Shown: positions 9,203-18,411 of the stretch, piece by piece
Layout of the letters: each line of letters begins with the position of its first letter
Numbering within the stretch: position 1 is the stretch's first letter
DNA from: Sabulitectum sp964386635
Lineage (GTDB): Bacteria; Fermentibacterota; Fermentibacteria; Fermentibacterales; JCC-6
Assembly: GCA_964386635.1 (NCBI GenBank)
Contig: CAYLRO010000005.1
Location: 35,487 to 99,486 of the forward strand
DNA length: 64,000 nucleotides
Direction: 5' to 3'
Made by a program: the position numbers and the translations under genes
The notes under the pieces: generated by a model
Seen by the model: the letters and a program-made list of their open reading frames with translations, nothing else
What the model was told of the DNA's origin: nothing
The model's database searches: none

Positions 9203-10045
9203 ATGGCTGTTGTTCTTTCAGGCAGGAAGTTTGCGAAGACTGTAAGAACATCCGTCAGGGAAAAGGTGGCTGCTCTTCAGGGGTCGCCCCCTGGACTTGT
9301 CGTCATTCTTGTGGGTAATGATCCTGCAAGTGAAGTTTATGTTTCTTCCAAAGAGCGAGCCTGTGCCCGCACAGGTATTGCTGGAAGTGTAATCAGACTT
9401 CCCGGGGATACCACTGAAGAACAGGTTCTCACTAAGATACATCAGCTTAATGATGACAGCAGTGTTAACGGTATTCTTGTTCAGCTTCCTCTTCCAGCTC
9501 ACATCTCACCTGAGAAAATTGCTTCCGCTGTTTTGCCCGAGAAGGATGTGGACGGTTTCCATCCTGTTAATGTAGGCAGACTGTGGCGGGGGGAAGAAGG
9601 TCTGTTTCCCTGCACGCCATATGGAATAATCGGCCTTCTGAAACACTATGAGATACCCCTTGCAGGCAAAGATGTTCTGGTTATCGGCAGATCCAACATT
9701 GTAGGCAAACCAATGGCAGCATTGCTTCTCAGAGAGAACTGTACCGTTACTGTTGCTCACAGCAGGACAGCTGATCTGGAAAAAAAGTGCGCCCGGGCTG
9801 ATATAGTCATTGCTGCAGTGGGCAGAACCAGGATGATAACCTCCAGCTGGATAAAAGAGGGTGCTGTTGTAATTGATGTGGGAATGAACAGGGATGAGCA
9901 GGGTGAACTCGCAGGTGATGTGGACTATGATGATGTATTTGAGAAGTGCTCTGCAATTACTCCTGTTCCAGGCGGTGTAGGCCCTCTTACCATTGCTTTT
10001 CTGCTTGAGAACACCCTGAAAGCCAGAATCAATAGTCCCCAGTAG
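9203..10045 (+). CDS. folD: Methylenetetrahydrofolate dehydrogenase / cyclohydrolase FolD
   Basis: A bifunctional enzyme interconverting 5,10-methylene-, methenyl- and 10-formyl-tetrahydrofolate with NADP. The 280-residue length is standard. Visible signatures are VGNDPASEVYVSSK (catalytic-type Lys50), QLPLP, KDVDGFHP, the Rossmann motif VIGRSNIVGKP and the C-terminal PGGVGPLT. It begins 2 bases after rplU with only a weak AAAAGG site. One-carbon units from this pathway feed the purine genes at the left of the window. Confidence 0.96.
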   Translation: MAVVLSGRKFAKTVRTSVREKVAALQGSPPGLVVILVGNDPASEVYVSSKERACARTGIAGSVIRLPGDTTEEQVLTKIHQLNDDSSVNGILVQLPLPAHISPEKIASAVLPEKDVDGFHPVNVGRLWRGEEGLFPCTPYGIIGLLKHYEIPLAGKDVLVIGRSNIVGKPMAALLLRENCTVTVAHSRTADLEKKCARADIVIAAVGRTRMITSSWIKEGAVVIDVGMNRDEQGELAGDVDYDDVFEKCSAITPVPGGVGPLTIAFLLENTLKARINSPQ

Positions 10046-10106
10046 TTCATTCACTGATTCTGCTCCGGGGTATTCACCATCTGAATGCTCCGGTTTTTCA
10101 TTGCGG

Positions 10107-10135
10107 TTGACGGCTGGATGCTGTATCTAGTATCA
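10107..10135 (+). promoter_or_regulatory. Possible promoter for the 10175 gene
   Basis: TTGACG at 10107-10112 is a near-consensus -35. The best -10 candidates (TAGTAT 10128, GTATCA 10130) are weak at 15-17 bases spacing. The 129-base gap after folD is the only sizeable one between 9.2 and 13.1 kb. Confidence 0.3.
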
Positions 10136-10174
10136 GTCTGTACAGTGTGTATTGATGAAGGAGGGGTTTCATAA

Positions 10175-10528
10175 ATGAGTGCTACAGCAATAATTCTCCT
10201 GGTTGGTGTTGTCAGTTTCTGGACTGCAGCAGTGGTGATGGGGATGTTTCTCCTGAGATTCAGAAAAACTCTGGAAACACTGGAGAACACTCTGAACCAT
10301 GTCAGGTCAGACCTGAATGAACTCACACCTGCGGTTTCAGGCACGCTCAGAGAAGTTGAGAAAACCGGGCAGGAGATGGGACAGACAGCAGCTGAGGTCA
10401 GGATTCTGGCGAAGAAAGTGAATTCCGGTTCAACGCCAAAAGCCATTTCCGGAGCTGTGAGTTATCTCCCTGCAGTTATGGGTCTTGTGCGGCTTGTGTC
10501 TCCCATGTTCAGGAGAAAAAATAGATGA
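10175..10528 (+). CDS. Small membrane-anchored coiled-coil protein, DUF948-like
   Basis: The 117-residue protein has one N-terminal membrane segment (residues 4-27), then a heptad-rich region (about 30-88) with repeated Leu/Val spacing and many Glu, Asn and Thr, and a basic tail (FRRKNR). This layout is that of DUF948-type proteins, whose function is not known. It has a strong GGAGGGG site. It overlaps the next lipoprotein gene at ATGA, so they are co-translated. Confidence 0.5.
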   Translation: MSATAIILLVGVVSFWTAAVVMGMFLLRFRKTLETLENTLNHVRSDLNELTPAVSGTLREVEKTGQEMGQTAAEVRILAKKVNSGSTPKAISGAVSYLPAVMGLVRLVSPMFRRKNR

Positions 10529-11484
10529 GAAGAATCTTCTTTGCTGCGGCTCTGCTTCTTGTGCTTTCATGCCGGCAGGAGTCTCTGGGTCCATTGAACG
10601 GTATACTTGTTGTATACAGCCCAATCCTTTCCGATTACATAGACCAGGGTGGTCTGGACGAGATTAAACTGGTGGTTGAAACAGTGGATCCCGAGCAGGT
10701 ATTCAGCTTTGCTTTTGCTGAGACTCAGGAATTCACAGGAACCCTGAAGGAAAGACGGGTGGTTCTCTTCCTTCTTTCTGAGCAGGATGCTGAATGGATG
10801 CCTGGTGAGCTGCAGGAACTCAATCCGGGGATTTTATCCGGTAATGACCTCTGGGCACTGAATCAGCAGGTGTTTGGTGTTTTTGTTGATCCTTCCGGTG
10901 AGGAATCTCTTCCTGAGGATCTTCCTGCACTGCTTCTTGACGCTTACAATAACCAGTTGAGAGCATATCTCTATAAAAGCTTTGTCAGCACATCCATGAC
11001 CTCTGAGGCCCGCATGGACAGTCTTGGAGAAATCGGTATTTCCATGGACATTCCAAAATCCTACAATACACACAGGTGGCTGCCGCTTGAGGGTTTTGCT
11101 CAGTATCAGAGACAACCGGATGATGAATGTCTTCTTATCCTCAGCATCAATATTCTAAGACCCGATGCGGAGTTCACAATGGAGAACGCCATACTGGCCA
11201 GGGAAGCAATGGCGAGAACATATTTTTTCGATGCTGAAGCCGATTCTGTGGACAGAGCAAGAACAACGGGCACACCGTTTTCTTCAGGTGGATTCCAGGG
11301 ATGGGAGATTACCGGTGTCTGGAGAAATCCGGAGTTTCTCAATGCCGGTGCTTTCACATCAAGGGTTCTTGACACAGGCGAGGAATGGTATATTCTCGAT
11401 ATGGAGGTCTACAATCCAGGCTATGCCAAGGAACCGTACCTGCGTGAGGGCTGGATAATAATGGATACATTCCGTAAGGAGTAA
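10525..11484 (+). CDS. DUF4837-like lipoprotein
   Basis: A 319-residue protein with a lipoprotein signal (LLLVLSC, Cys16). The body resembles the DUF4837 family of Bacteroidetes. It opens with a short block about generating or predicting an output (NGILVVYSP), has a middle IPKSYNTHRWLP block, and ends with the GTPFSSGGFQGWEITGVW and KEPYLREGWIIMDTF blocks. The function of the family is not known. It is probably anchored in the outer or inner membrane. The family assignment was made from motif pattern by eye. Confidence 0.5.
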   Translation: MRRIFFAAALLLVLSCRQESLGPLNGILVVYSPILSDYIDQGGLDEIKLVVETVDPEQVFSFAFAETQEFTGTLKERRVVLFLLSEQDAEWMPGELQELNPGILSGNDLWALNQQVFGVFVDPSGEESLPEDLPALLLDAYNNQLRAYLYKSFVSTSMTSEARMDSLGEIGISMDIPKSYNTHRWLPLEGFAQYQRQPDDECLLILSINILRPDAEFTMENAILAREAMARTYFFDAEADSVDRARTTGTPFSSGGFQGWEITGVWRNPEFLNAGAFTSRVLDTGEEWYILDMEVYNPGYAKEPYLREGWIIMDTFRKE

Positions 11485-11487
11485 AAA

Positions 11488-12144
11488 GTGCCTAACAGTG
11501 ACAACGATATTCAGGAACTGTATCAGAGCTGGCTTTCCAATCCGACTCCTGCGCTTTGTGTCAGACTTGCCGGAAAGCTGCGCAGGTCGGGAAGAATCTC
11601 TGAAGCTCTGGATGTTGCGGGAACAGGCCTCAAAGACTGGCCGGACAACATTTCTGTAAATGTCGTTTTCGGCAGATCTGCTCTTGATCAGAACAAGTCG
11701 GAAGAAGCCATGAAGGTTTTTGAAAAGGTCATTTCCCTTGATCCCCTGAATCTTATAGCGATCAAGAGTCTCGGGGAACTTCATTTCAAACAGGGGAACT
11801 GGAACAGATCAATTGAATTGTTCGAAGAGTACCTTTTTGAGTATCCGGGAGATCCTGAGATAGAAGAGATGCTTTCTGCAGCCAGAGAGAAGAAAACAGA
11901 GTCTCAGAGAGAAGCCAGACTTACCGGACAGAACGTTACCTATCCGGATACCGGCAGAATGGCATCTATTCTGGCTGCCCAGAAATCAAATGGAAACCAG
12001 GAGACCGACACTGGAGCTCAGCAGGAGAATTCTCAGGAAACCAGGGCACCCCAGAGAGATTCGGGAAGAGCTCCACGGAGCCTTTTCGATCTATTCTCTT
12101 CTGAAGAGTGTTCTGAACTTGGACTTACCGCTTTTGATAAATGA
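11488..12144 (+). CDS. Tetratricopeptide-repeat protein
   Basis: The 218-residue protein starts at GTG behind AAGGAG. About three TPR-like helical pairs lie between residues 10 and 130 (for example SALDQNKSEEAMKVFEKVI, LDPLNLIAIKSLGELHF). A Gln/Glu-rich, probably disordered linker and a short conserved-looking tail (SLFDLFSSEECSELG) follow. There is no signal peptide, so it is likely cytoplasmic and mediates protein contacts. Its end overlaps aroQ by four bases. Confidence 0.6.
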   Translation: MPNSDNDIQELYQSWLSNPTPALCVRLAGKLRRSGRISEALDVAGTGLKDWPDNISVNVVFGRSALDQNKSEEAMKVFEKVISLDPLNLIAIKSLGELHFKQGNWNRSIELFEEYLFEYPGDPEIEEMLSAAREKKTESQREARLTGQNVTYPDTGRMASILAAQKSNGNQETDTGAQQENSQETRAPQRDSGRAPRSLFDLFSSEECSELGLTAFDK

Positions 12145-12584
12145 CTAAGATCACTGTCCTGAATGGTCCCAGCCTGAACATGCTGGGAATTCGTGAACCT
12201 GATGTCTACGGCTCTTCAGGTTATGATGATCTGTGCAGAATGATCAGTTCCCATGCAGAATCTTCAGGTTGCCAGGTGGATTTCTTCCAGTATGATCTTC
12301 AGGGAGAAATGGTATCATGTATTAACAAATCCTCCGGAATTTCCCGGGGGCTCATAGTGAATCCTGGAGGATATTCACACACATCAGTTGCAGTTATGGA
12401 TGCCATGATAGCATTCACAGGGCCTGTTGTTGAGGTGCATATTTCCCAGATACACAGAAGGGAACCCTTCAGACATAGAATGCTTACAGCCCGGGGAGCT
12501 GACGCTGTTATTTCAGGCGCCGGTTTCTCCGGATATCTTTCAGCAATGGACATAATACTGGAAATGCTACGGAGGAATGGTTAA
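12141..12584 (+). CDS. aroQ: 3-dehydroquinate dehydratase, type II
   Basis: The third step of the shikimate pathway. At 147 residues it matches the type II dodecameric enzyme. The N-terminal NGPSLNMLGIREPDVYG motif holds the catalytic Tyr23, PGGYSH is the substrate loop, and VEVHISQIHRREPFRH contains the active-site His. It overlaps both neighbours (ATGA with the TPR gene, TAATG with efp). Confidence 0.96.
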   Translation: MTKITVLNGPSLNMLGIREPDVYGSSGYDDLCRMISSHAESSGCQVDFFQYDLQGEMVSCINKSSGISRGLIVNPGGYSHTSVAVMDAMIAFTGPVVEVHISQIHRREPFRHRMLTARGADAVISGAGFSGYLSAMDIILEMLRRNG

Positions 12585-13147
12585 TGGCTTCATCCAATGA
12601 CTTCAGAAGAGGAATGGTACTTGAAATTGACAGCAAGTACTTTACAATAATGGAATTTCAGCATGTTAATCCAGGCAAGGGTGCTGCCTTTGTCAGATCA
12701 AAGTTAAAGGACGTTATCAGCGGCAAGGTGATTGAGAAGACATGGAGAGCAGGGGAAAAGGTTAAGGATATCCGGCTTGAGAGAAGAATCTTCCAGCTTC
12801 TTTATCACACTGATGAAATGTACACAGTAATGGACCCCGGGACTTATGACCAGATTGACCTCTCTGCTGACCTTGTTGGAGATGCCGCCAGCTACCTCAC
12901 TGACAACAGTGAAGTTGAGGTTCTGTTTGTAGGCGAAAAGGCCATAATCGTTGAGCCGCCCAACTCCGTAGACCTTCTTATTACAAAATCCGACCCTGGT
13001 CTGAAAGGTGATACAGCTACAGGCGGATCCAAACCTGCTACGCTTGAAACCGGACTGATTGTTCAGGTTCCCCTTTTCGTGAAAGAGGGAGAACGGGTAA
13101 GGATAGATACCAGAACAGGCGAGTACATGGAGAGAACCAAAAGCTAA
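12584..13147 (+). CDS. efp: Elongation factor P
   Basis: A 187-residue three-domain translation factor that rescues ribosomes stalled at polyproline. The tip of domain I reads NPGKGAAF with Lys32 at the position that is modified in lysine-type EF-P; an Arg-type EarP system is therefore not expected. No modification enzyme is in the window. The aroQ-efp pairing is common in bacteria. It ends convergently with dacB, with a 4-base overlap of stop codons and no terminator between them. Confidence 0.97.
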   Translation: MASSNDFRRGMVLEIDSKYFTIMEFQHVNPGKGAAFVRSKLKDVISGKVIEKTWRAGEKVKDIRLERRIFQLLYHTDEMYTVMDPGTYDQIDLSADLVGDAASYLTDNSEVEVLFVGEKAIIVEPPNSVDLLITKSDPGLKGDTATGGSKPATLETGLIVQVPLFVKEGERVRIDTRTGEYMERTKS

Positions 13148-14484
13148 AGAGTTCTGTAAAGCTCTTCAATGTATTTATCCTGCCAGGCCCTTGCTCTCCA
13201 GATGTGCCCCCGTGGTATTTGAAGGAAAACGGCAAGGGCAACGGTTCTGCCGCTTGAGGTTCTTAATACTCCGGCAATTGTGCATGTATCGTTCAGAGAT
13301 CCAGTCTTCCCTCTGAAACTTCCCGGGGGTATCAGACTCATTCTTCTGGAAAGTGTGCCGTCTACACCGTTCACAGGGAAACTTGCAAGGAACTCCGGAC
13401 CATATTCAAGTGATGTTGAACCATTAAGAAAGACCTCGGTAAGTTGTTCTGGAGTTAGCAGATTCAGTCTTGACAATCCGGAACCGTCAGCCAGCTGCCA
13501 ACCGATTCCACCAGGGGCAATGCTGTCCAGAAGAGCTCCTGAAATGTCGCAGCCTGCCCTTGTGGAACCGGGTTCTCCGGTGATTTCTCCTGCTATGGTT
13601 CTTAGAACCTGTTCCGCAACAAGGTTTCTGCTCCATTTATTCATTGACCCGAGAATGATCCACATTGGGTCTGAATACATAACGGAAGAAGCTCTCCAGT
13701 TTTCTCCTGAACAGTCACCGTTGAAAATTCCCTGGTAGTTAATGGACAATCCGTTCTGTTCAAGTTCTGCCTGAAGAAACCTGCAAAGCTCCTCAGGTGC
13801 ACCGGCAAAGGGCTTATAGAGAATAACTCTTTCACCATTGCGTACAGTGCCGGACAGAGTAATCTCCGGTTCTCCTGTTTCCCAGTTGCCTCCTTTTGCA
13901 GTTACAGATGTTGTACTGCCTGTTCGAAGGCCGGATGTTATCAGTTGAAGTGATGGGAGCGGGGGATAGGTGGACACATTAACGAAATCGTTTTCAGCCG
14001 ATACAATTATCTCAACAACATTGTCTCCAATGCACAGCGGTTCAACTGGAGGGCAGTAGGTTCTGTCCCAGTCCGTCTGGTCCCATCCTGGAAGATGGTT
14101 GTCTCCTGCTATGGCATCCAGATCCACATAAAGGTTCCATGCCGGTCTCTCTGGAAGAAATGCCGCTGTTTCCATTGCGGTTCTTGTAACATCCTCAGCT
14201 GAAAGGAGCGGAGCCCCGGAGCCTTTCAGAACAAGAGTTGCGGATGAGGTGTCAGCCAGAATAAAAGTGTTGTAGACGAAATCAGGGCCCAGACGCTCCA
14301 GAGCGCAGAGAGTGGTTACAGCTTTAACAGTGCTTGCAGGCCGGAAGGGCATGCTTCCGTTTACATCCAGAAGTATTTCACCGGTATCACAGTCCCGGGC
14401 GTATATACCCGCTTCCCATGAAGCGGGAATCTCAGGGGCAGTGAAATCCAGAAGCAGTGTTACCAGCAGCAGTGTCACGATCAT
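13144..14484 (-). CDS. dacB: D-alanyl-D-alanine carboxypeptidase/endopeptidase, PBP4 (S13) family
   Basis: A periplasmic penicillin-binding protein that trims or opens peptidoglycan peptides. The signal sequence is short and hydrophobic (residues 2-13). The S13 motifs are Ser51-x-x-Lys54 (ASTVK), SMN in GSMNKWSRN, and Lys393-Thr-Gly (GKTGSL). At 446 residues it fits the family. An AGGAGG stands close before the ATG; GTG six bases further in has better spacing and is an alternative start. It is divergent from the parvulin-like lipoprotein gene and shares a promoter region with it. Confidence 0.93.
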   Translation of the reverse strand: MIVTLLLVTLLLDFTAPEIPASWEAGIYARDCDTGEILLDVNGSMPFRPASTVKAVTTLCALERLGPDFVYNTFILADTSSATLVLKGSGAPLLSAEDVTRTAMETAAFLPERPAWNLYVDLDAIAGDNHLPGWDQTDWDRTYCPPVEPLCIGDNVVEIIVSAENDFVNVSTYPPLPSLQLITSGLRTGSTTSVTAKGGNWETGEPEITLSGTVRNGERVILYKPFAGAPEELCRFLQAELEQNGLSINYQGIFNGDCSGENWRASSVMYSDPMWIILGSMNKWSRNLVAEQVLRTIAGEITGEPGSTRAGCDISGALLDSIAPGGIGWQLADGSGLSRLNLLTPEQLTEVFLNGSTSLEYGPEFLASFPVNGVDGTLSRRMSLIPPGSFRGKTGSLNDTCTIAGVLRTSSGRTVALAVFLQIPRGHIWRARAWQDKYIEELYRTL

Positions 14485-14495
14485 TCATCCTCCTG

Positions 14496-14548
14496 TTGAC
14501 ATTTCTTTCTCAGGCGATAACAATAATGCTCTCAGGTGAACATGTAAA
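14496..14548. promoter_or_regulatory. Overlapping divergent promoters (dacB / PpiC-like gene)
   Basis: On the plus strand a perfect TTGACA (14496-14501) faces a weak AACAAT -10 at 14519-14524 (17 bases). On the minus strand TTTACA (complement at 14543-14548) and TATTGT (complement at 14520-14525) are also 17 bases apart. The two -10 elements coincide, so only one polymerase could occupy the site at a time. Confidence 0.5.
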
Positions 14549-14572
14549 ACTGAAGAGAAACAGGAGAAAATC

Positions 14573-16270
14573 TTGAAAATGAAAAATCTGATATTTGTCT
14601 CACTGCTTGTTTTCCTTGCCTTTGCTGGCTGCAGCTCTAATCCTTCACCAGGTGAGCCTGGTGCGGTGATTACCGTTATGGACAGATCAGTTCTCGAGGC
14701 TGATGTGACACAGTCATTCCAGAATCTGCAGGGTGATACCGTTTCCGTGGACATCCTCCGTGACAACATTCTGGCCAGAGAAATGTTCATTACCCACGCA
14801 ATTCAGCTGGGACTGGAGAATGACAAGGAGGTTCTTCGACTGACTCATGAGAGACAGCGGGAGCTGCTGCAGACCAGATTGATGGCCTATGTTCTTGACC
14901 AGGTTGAGAGTGATAATGAAGCGGCGCTGGAGTTCTGGTCCACTCTTGGAACAGGAGTTTCATATACAGCTCTTGCTCTTCGCGACAGTCTTCTTATGGA
15001 CAGTATTTCCACCCTTGTACATGGTGGAGCAGATCTTTCTCCTCTGGCAGTTCAGTTCGGGCTGGATCATGTAACAATCTCCACAGCTGGAAAAATAGTT
15101 ATCGACGACAGAAACTATGCCAACACCATGGATGTTGACCATCTGGCCGGTGCTCTGGCACCAGGTCAGGTCTTCGGTCCTTTCCCGGCACCGATTGGTT
15201 ACAGGATACTGCAGATTGATTCTGTCTGGACATACGACAGTGGACCTTTCTCAGCGGATTCCCAGCGAATTGCATCCATTCTTCTTGCAAGGGAGAGAGA
15301 GAGCAGGAAGCAGCTCATGGAAGACAGTCTGAAGACAACAGCCGGTGTAGCAGCCAATCCTGCTGCCATATCCGTGATGGCTGAGAATTCTGTTGACGGG
15401 TTCACTTTTGGCGAGTTTACACCGGAGGAAGATGCCATCACTGCTGTTTCATGGGATGGAGGTTCGCGGGATATATATTCAGTAAGCAGAAACATTATGA
15501 ATCTGCCTGCCTACCTTCCAAGAGAAACAGCCAGTGAGGAATGGCTTTCCGAATATGCCGTCCGACTGGCACTCTTCGATCTTGAGATGAGTTATGCCAT
15601 GGATCTGGGACTTGATACTGTTCCAGAGACTGCAAGGGAACTGCGGATCAAGGCAATGGAAGTTCTTCTGGATGCATACTATGAGAGAATTATCGCATCA
15701 AGAGCAGTACCTGATTCAGCATACCTGCAACAGGTTTATCTTGATGTAAGGGAAGACTTTCCTGTGGAGGAGTCACGAACCTTCAATGTTCTTTATCTGG
15801 CAGACAGGGAGCAGGTGGATGCCGCCGCTTCACTCATGGAAATCGGTAGCGACCTTCTGGAGATACGAGACCAGTTCGAAGTGTTCCCACCAATTCTGGA
15901 AGAAGGCAGTGAATACCTGACGGTACCTCTCATGCACGGGATGGTGCCTGAGACTGACAGAGAAGTACTGTTCGGTCTCCAGCAGGGTGAGGAGACCATT
16001 GTTTCTCTCAATGACTCTACCGCTCTCTGGTTCAGGCTGGTATCGGTAATTCCGGAGCATACTCCAGAGTACCATGAGATAGCTGGCAGGGTTGCGTCCA
16101 TTGGAGAACAGAGGGCTGAGAGTGAGGCTATTATAGGACTTGTAGATAGTCTGAAAGCGGTTTATCATCCTTATGTGAATGAGGAGTATTTCAGAGGATT
16201 CTACACACCTGTGGAAGCCGATTCGGTTTCCGCTGCCGAAGATTCAGAGGAGGTGACCGATGCACTGTAG
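14573..16270 (+). CDS. Parvulin/SurA-like peptidyl-prolyl isomerase lipoprotein
   Basis: The 565-residue protein begins at TTG 14573 (AGGAG six bases upstream) or ATG 14579. It carries a lipobox (FAGC). The first half looks like a SurA/PpiC arrangement: a helical chaperone region (about 45-130) and a parvulin-like stretch with GGADLSPLAVQFG and LAPGQVFGPFPAPIGYRILQI (about 145-220). A second, weaker parvulin-like region follows near 400-530. This layout suggests a periplasmic folding factor for outer-membrane or secreted proteins. Its stop lies inside the next gene, which is probably co-expressed. Confidence 0.68.
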   Translation: MKMKNLIFVSLLVFLAFAGCSSNPSPGEPGAVITVMDRSVLEADVTQSFQNLQGDTVSVDILRDNILAREMFITHAIQLGLENDKEVLRLTHERQRELLQTRLMAYVLDQVESDNEAALEFWSTLGTGVSYTALALRDSLLMDSISTLVHGGADLSPLAVQFGLDHVTISTAGKIVIDDRNYANTMDVDHLAGALAPGQVFGPFPAPIGYRILQIDSVWTYDSGPFSADSQRIASILLARERESRKQLMEDSLKTTAGVAANPAAISVMAENSVDGFTFGEFTPEEDAITAVSWDGGSRDIYSVSRNIMNLPAYLPRETASEEWLSEYAVRLALFDLEMSYAMDLGLDTVPETARELRIKAMEVLLDAYYERIIASRAVPDSAYLQQVYLDVREDFPVEESRTFNVLYLADREQVDAAASLMEIGSDLLEIRDQFEVFPPILEEGSEYLTVPLMHGMVPETDREVLFGLQQGEETIVSLNDSTALWFRLVSVIPEHTPEYHEIAGRVASIGEQRAESEAIIGLVDSLKAVYHPYVNEEYFRGFYTPVEADSVSAAEDSEEVTDAL

Positions 16271-17210
16271 GAGCTGCGGTCATGATAACAGGAACAGAAG
16301 TACGGGCAGATGCGATAACTGCGGATTCAAACTTGATGAGCAGAATGAACCGATGTCAGTACAGAGAGCTGCATTGCAGAAACCGCTGGAGGACATAACC
16401 CGTGAGGCGTCGGAAGATCCGCCGAATCTTGTTCCTTCGAGAAAGAGTTCAGCAGGAATGATCGGTGTTCTGATTTTTCTGGCAGGTCTGGTGGGGACAA
16501 TATTCATTGTCAGGAACTTTGAAAGATCAGTTTATGAGCCTGTAGTTCAGCTCAGCGCTGAAGAACTGGGTGAGGTAGAGATTCCCCTTGACTCACTGCC
16601 TATCGTTCTGGGTACTGAAATCGTTTATGTGTTTAATGATCAGGGTACCTCTGCTGCACCGAGAACCAATGTGGATCTCTCTCTTATTCCCGAGGGAACC
16701 AGAGTCTCTTTCATTGCACTGGGTTCAATTTCTATTCAGCCTGTAGTGAACTACATGCAGCAGAAAATAAACGGATCTGACTTCCGTTACCTGACAACAG
16801 ATTCACTTTACTCCTGGTATGATTCGACCAAAACAGAGTATTCAGCTATCCCAATACTTAAACCGGTGCCTTCTCCAGAGCAGGATTCTACTGCTGTGCA
16901 GCCTGTGGACCTGAAGATCCTTTTCACTGATGAATGGCTGAGATTCATCGTGGAAGAGTACAACACTGATGTTGTAGAGCCAGCCACCGGCCTTGCATTT
17001 AACGGCAGAACCTTCACCAGGGTTCTGGATCAGGTTGAGCGTTCCATCAGCAGACGGAATACTGACCAGAGACCTGTTCATATCACACTGCTTTTCCCGG
17101 GAACAGTTTCACTTGCAGAAGCTGTTGAGATGGCTGAATCAGTATCAGTATACACTGATTCACTGGGATATCTGGGCTATCATGTGAAGTGGGTAAATGT
17201 CACAGAATAG
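16260..17210 (+). CDS. Zinc-ribbon, single-pass membrane protein of unknown function
   Basis: The 316-residue protein starts with a double-CxxC zinc ribbon (CRSC and CDNC within residues 3-22) on the cytoplasmic side. A linker follows, one membrane helix (about 66-84), and a long periplasmic part. The C-terminal 60 residues, ending in a repetitive AEAVEMAESVSVYTDSLGY block, vaguely recall the ExbD/TolR periplasmic domain, but this is weak. It has a strong GGAGGTG site, overlaps the upstream PpiC-like gene by 11 bases and the M20 gene by 14. I do not recognise the family. Confidence 0.45.
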   Translation: MHCRSCGHDNRNRSTGRCDNCGFKLDEQNEPMSVQRAALQKPLEDITREASEDPPNLVPSRKSSAGMIGVLIFLAGLVGTIFIVRNFERSVYEPVVQLSAEELGEVEIPLDSLPIVLGTEIVYVFNDQGTSAAPRTNVDLSLIPEGTRVSFIALGSISIQPVVNYMQQKINGSDFRYLTTDSLYSWYDSTKTEYSAIPILKPVPSPEQDSTAVQPVDLKILFTDEWLRFIVEEYNTDVVEPATGLAFNGRTFTRVLDQVERSISRRNTDQRPVHITLLFPGTVSLAEAVEMAESVSVYTDSLGYLGYHVKWVNVTE

Positions 17211-18411
17211 TGACAGGACAGGTTCAGATCAGAATGTGCTGAAAAGGTTTGCAGAAACCATTACTTTCCCCACGGTTTCACTGCCAGGGAGTTTCTCTCT
17301 GAAACCTTTTCATCGAATGAGGGAATGCGCTGTTGGCCTGTGGCCCGGTGTATTCAGCGCAATGGAGATGCATCTCTGCGGTGAAGCTTCAATTCTGTTG
17401 CTCTGGCATGGCAGAGACTCAGGAGAGAAACCTGTCATGCTCACTGCTCATCAGGATGTGGTTCCCGCGGGTGAATCAGGCTGGACCTGCAATCCCTTCG
17501 GAGGCGAAGAGCAGAATGGCAGGATATACGGTAGAGGAACTGTTGATTACAAGTGTGGATTTGCCGGAATGCTGGAAGCGTGTCAGCAGCTGATCAACTC
17601 CGGCTTCTCTCCTTCAAGAACAGTCATCCTGTCGTTCGGACATGATGAGGAAGTCGGTGGCCTTAAGGGAGCTGCTGCTGTTGCCTCTAAACTTGCTCAA
17701 ATGGGAATCAGGTGCTCCAGCGTTCTTGATGAGGGCGGCTACATATATCAGAATGACTCAGGGGGTGACACAGCAGTTATTGCTCTGGCAGAGAAAGGTT
17801 ACGCCACTTTCAGACTGGTTGCTCATGCTGTTCAGGGGCATTCCTCAACACCTTCTGAAAGAACAGCTATTGGTACTCTCGCGAGAGCGGTTTCTCTTCT
17901 TGAAGAGCTTGGTTTGACCTTACCCGAAGGAACAACAATTGCACCAACTGTTTTTACCTCCGGCTGCAAGGAGAATGTTCTGCCGGGCACTGCCGAGCTT
18001 CTATTGAATACCAGACCGGCTCCGGGAACAAGTGTGGAATCTGTTCAGAATCTTGTAACCGGTACTGTGGAAACGCTGGGTGTATCAGTGGAGCTTCTGG
18101 AAAACCCCAGCCTGTCCGAGCCTTCTCCCGTGTCCGATTCGAACTCCAGAGATTTCCAGGATCTCAAGGCTTCCGTCAGAGCTGTGCTCGGGAACAGTAT
18201 GCCAGTTGAGGAAGGAGTCTTTCCTGCCGCCACCGACTCCAGAAGGTACCGGCTGGCAGCGGATGATACATACAGATTCATGCCTGTGCATCTTGGCTCC
18301 AGAGGAGTGGGAATGCTACATTCTGTTAACGAAAACATCTCGGTAACTGATTACCTGGATTGTGTGAGTTTTTATGCTGAATACATCAGAAGAGCAGCAG
18401 GGAACAGATAA
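17197..18411 (+). CDS. M20-family metallopeptidase / deacylase
   Basis: A 404-residue di-zinc hydrolase. The metal-binding and catalytic blocks are visible: HQDVVP (His-x-Asp), GTVDYK (bridging Asp), GHDEEVGG (catalytic Glu pair), and LDEGGY. The central dimerisation (lid) domain begins around residue 205 (AHAVQGHSSTP). Family members remove N-terminal or C-terminal amino acids or acyl groups; the substrate is not readable. No signal peptide, so it is cytoplasmic. It overlaps both neighbours. Confidence 0.85.
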   Translation: MSQNSDRTGSDQNVLKRFAETITFPTVSLPGSFSLKPFHRMRECAVGLWPGVFSAMEMHLCGEASILLLWHGRDSGEKPVMLTAHQDVVPAGESGWTCNPFGGEEQNGRIYGRGTVDYKCGFAGMLEACQQLINSGFSPSRTVILSFGHDEEVGGLKGAAAVASKLAQMGIRCSSVLDEGGYIYQNDSGGDTAVIALAEKGYATFRLVAHAVQGHSSTPSERTAIGTLARAVSLLEELGLTLPEGTTIAPTVFTSGCKENVLPGTAELLLNTRPAPGTSVESVQNLVTGTVETLGVSVELLENPSLSEPSPVSDSNSRDFQDLKASVRAVLGNSMPVEEGVFPAATDSRRYRLAADDTYRFMPVHLGSRGVGMLHSVNENISVTDYLDCVSFYAEYIRRAAGNR

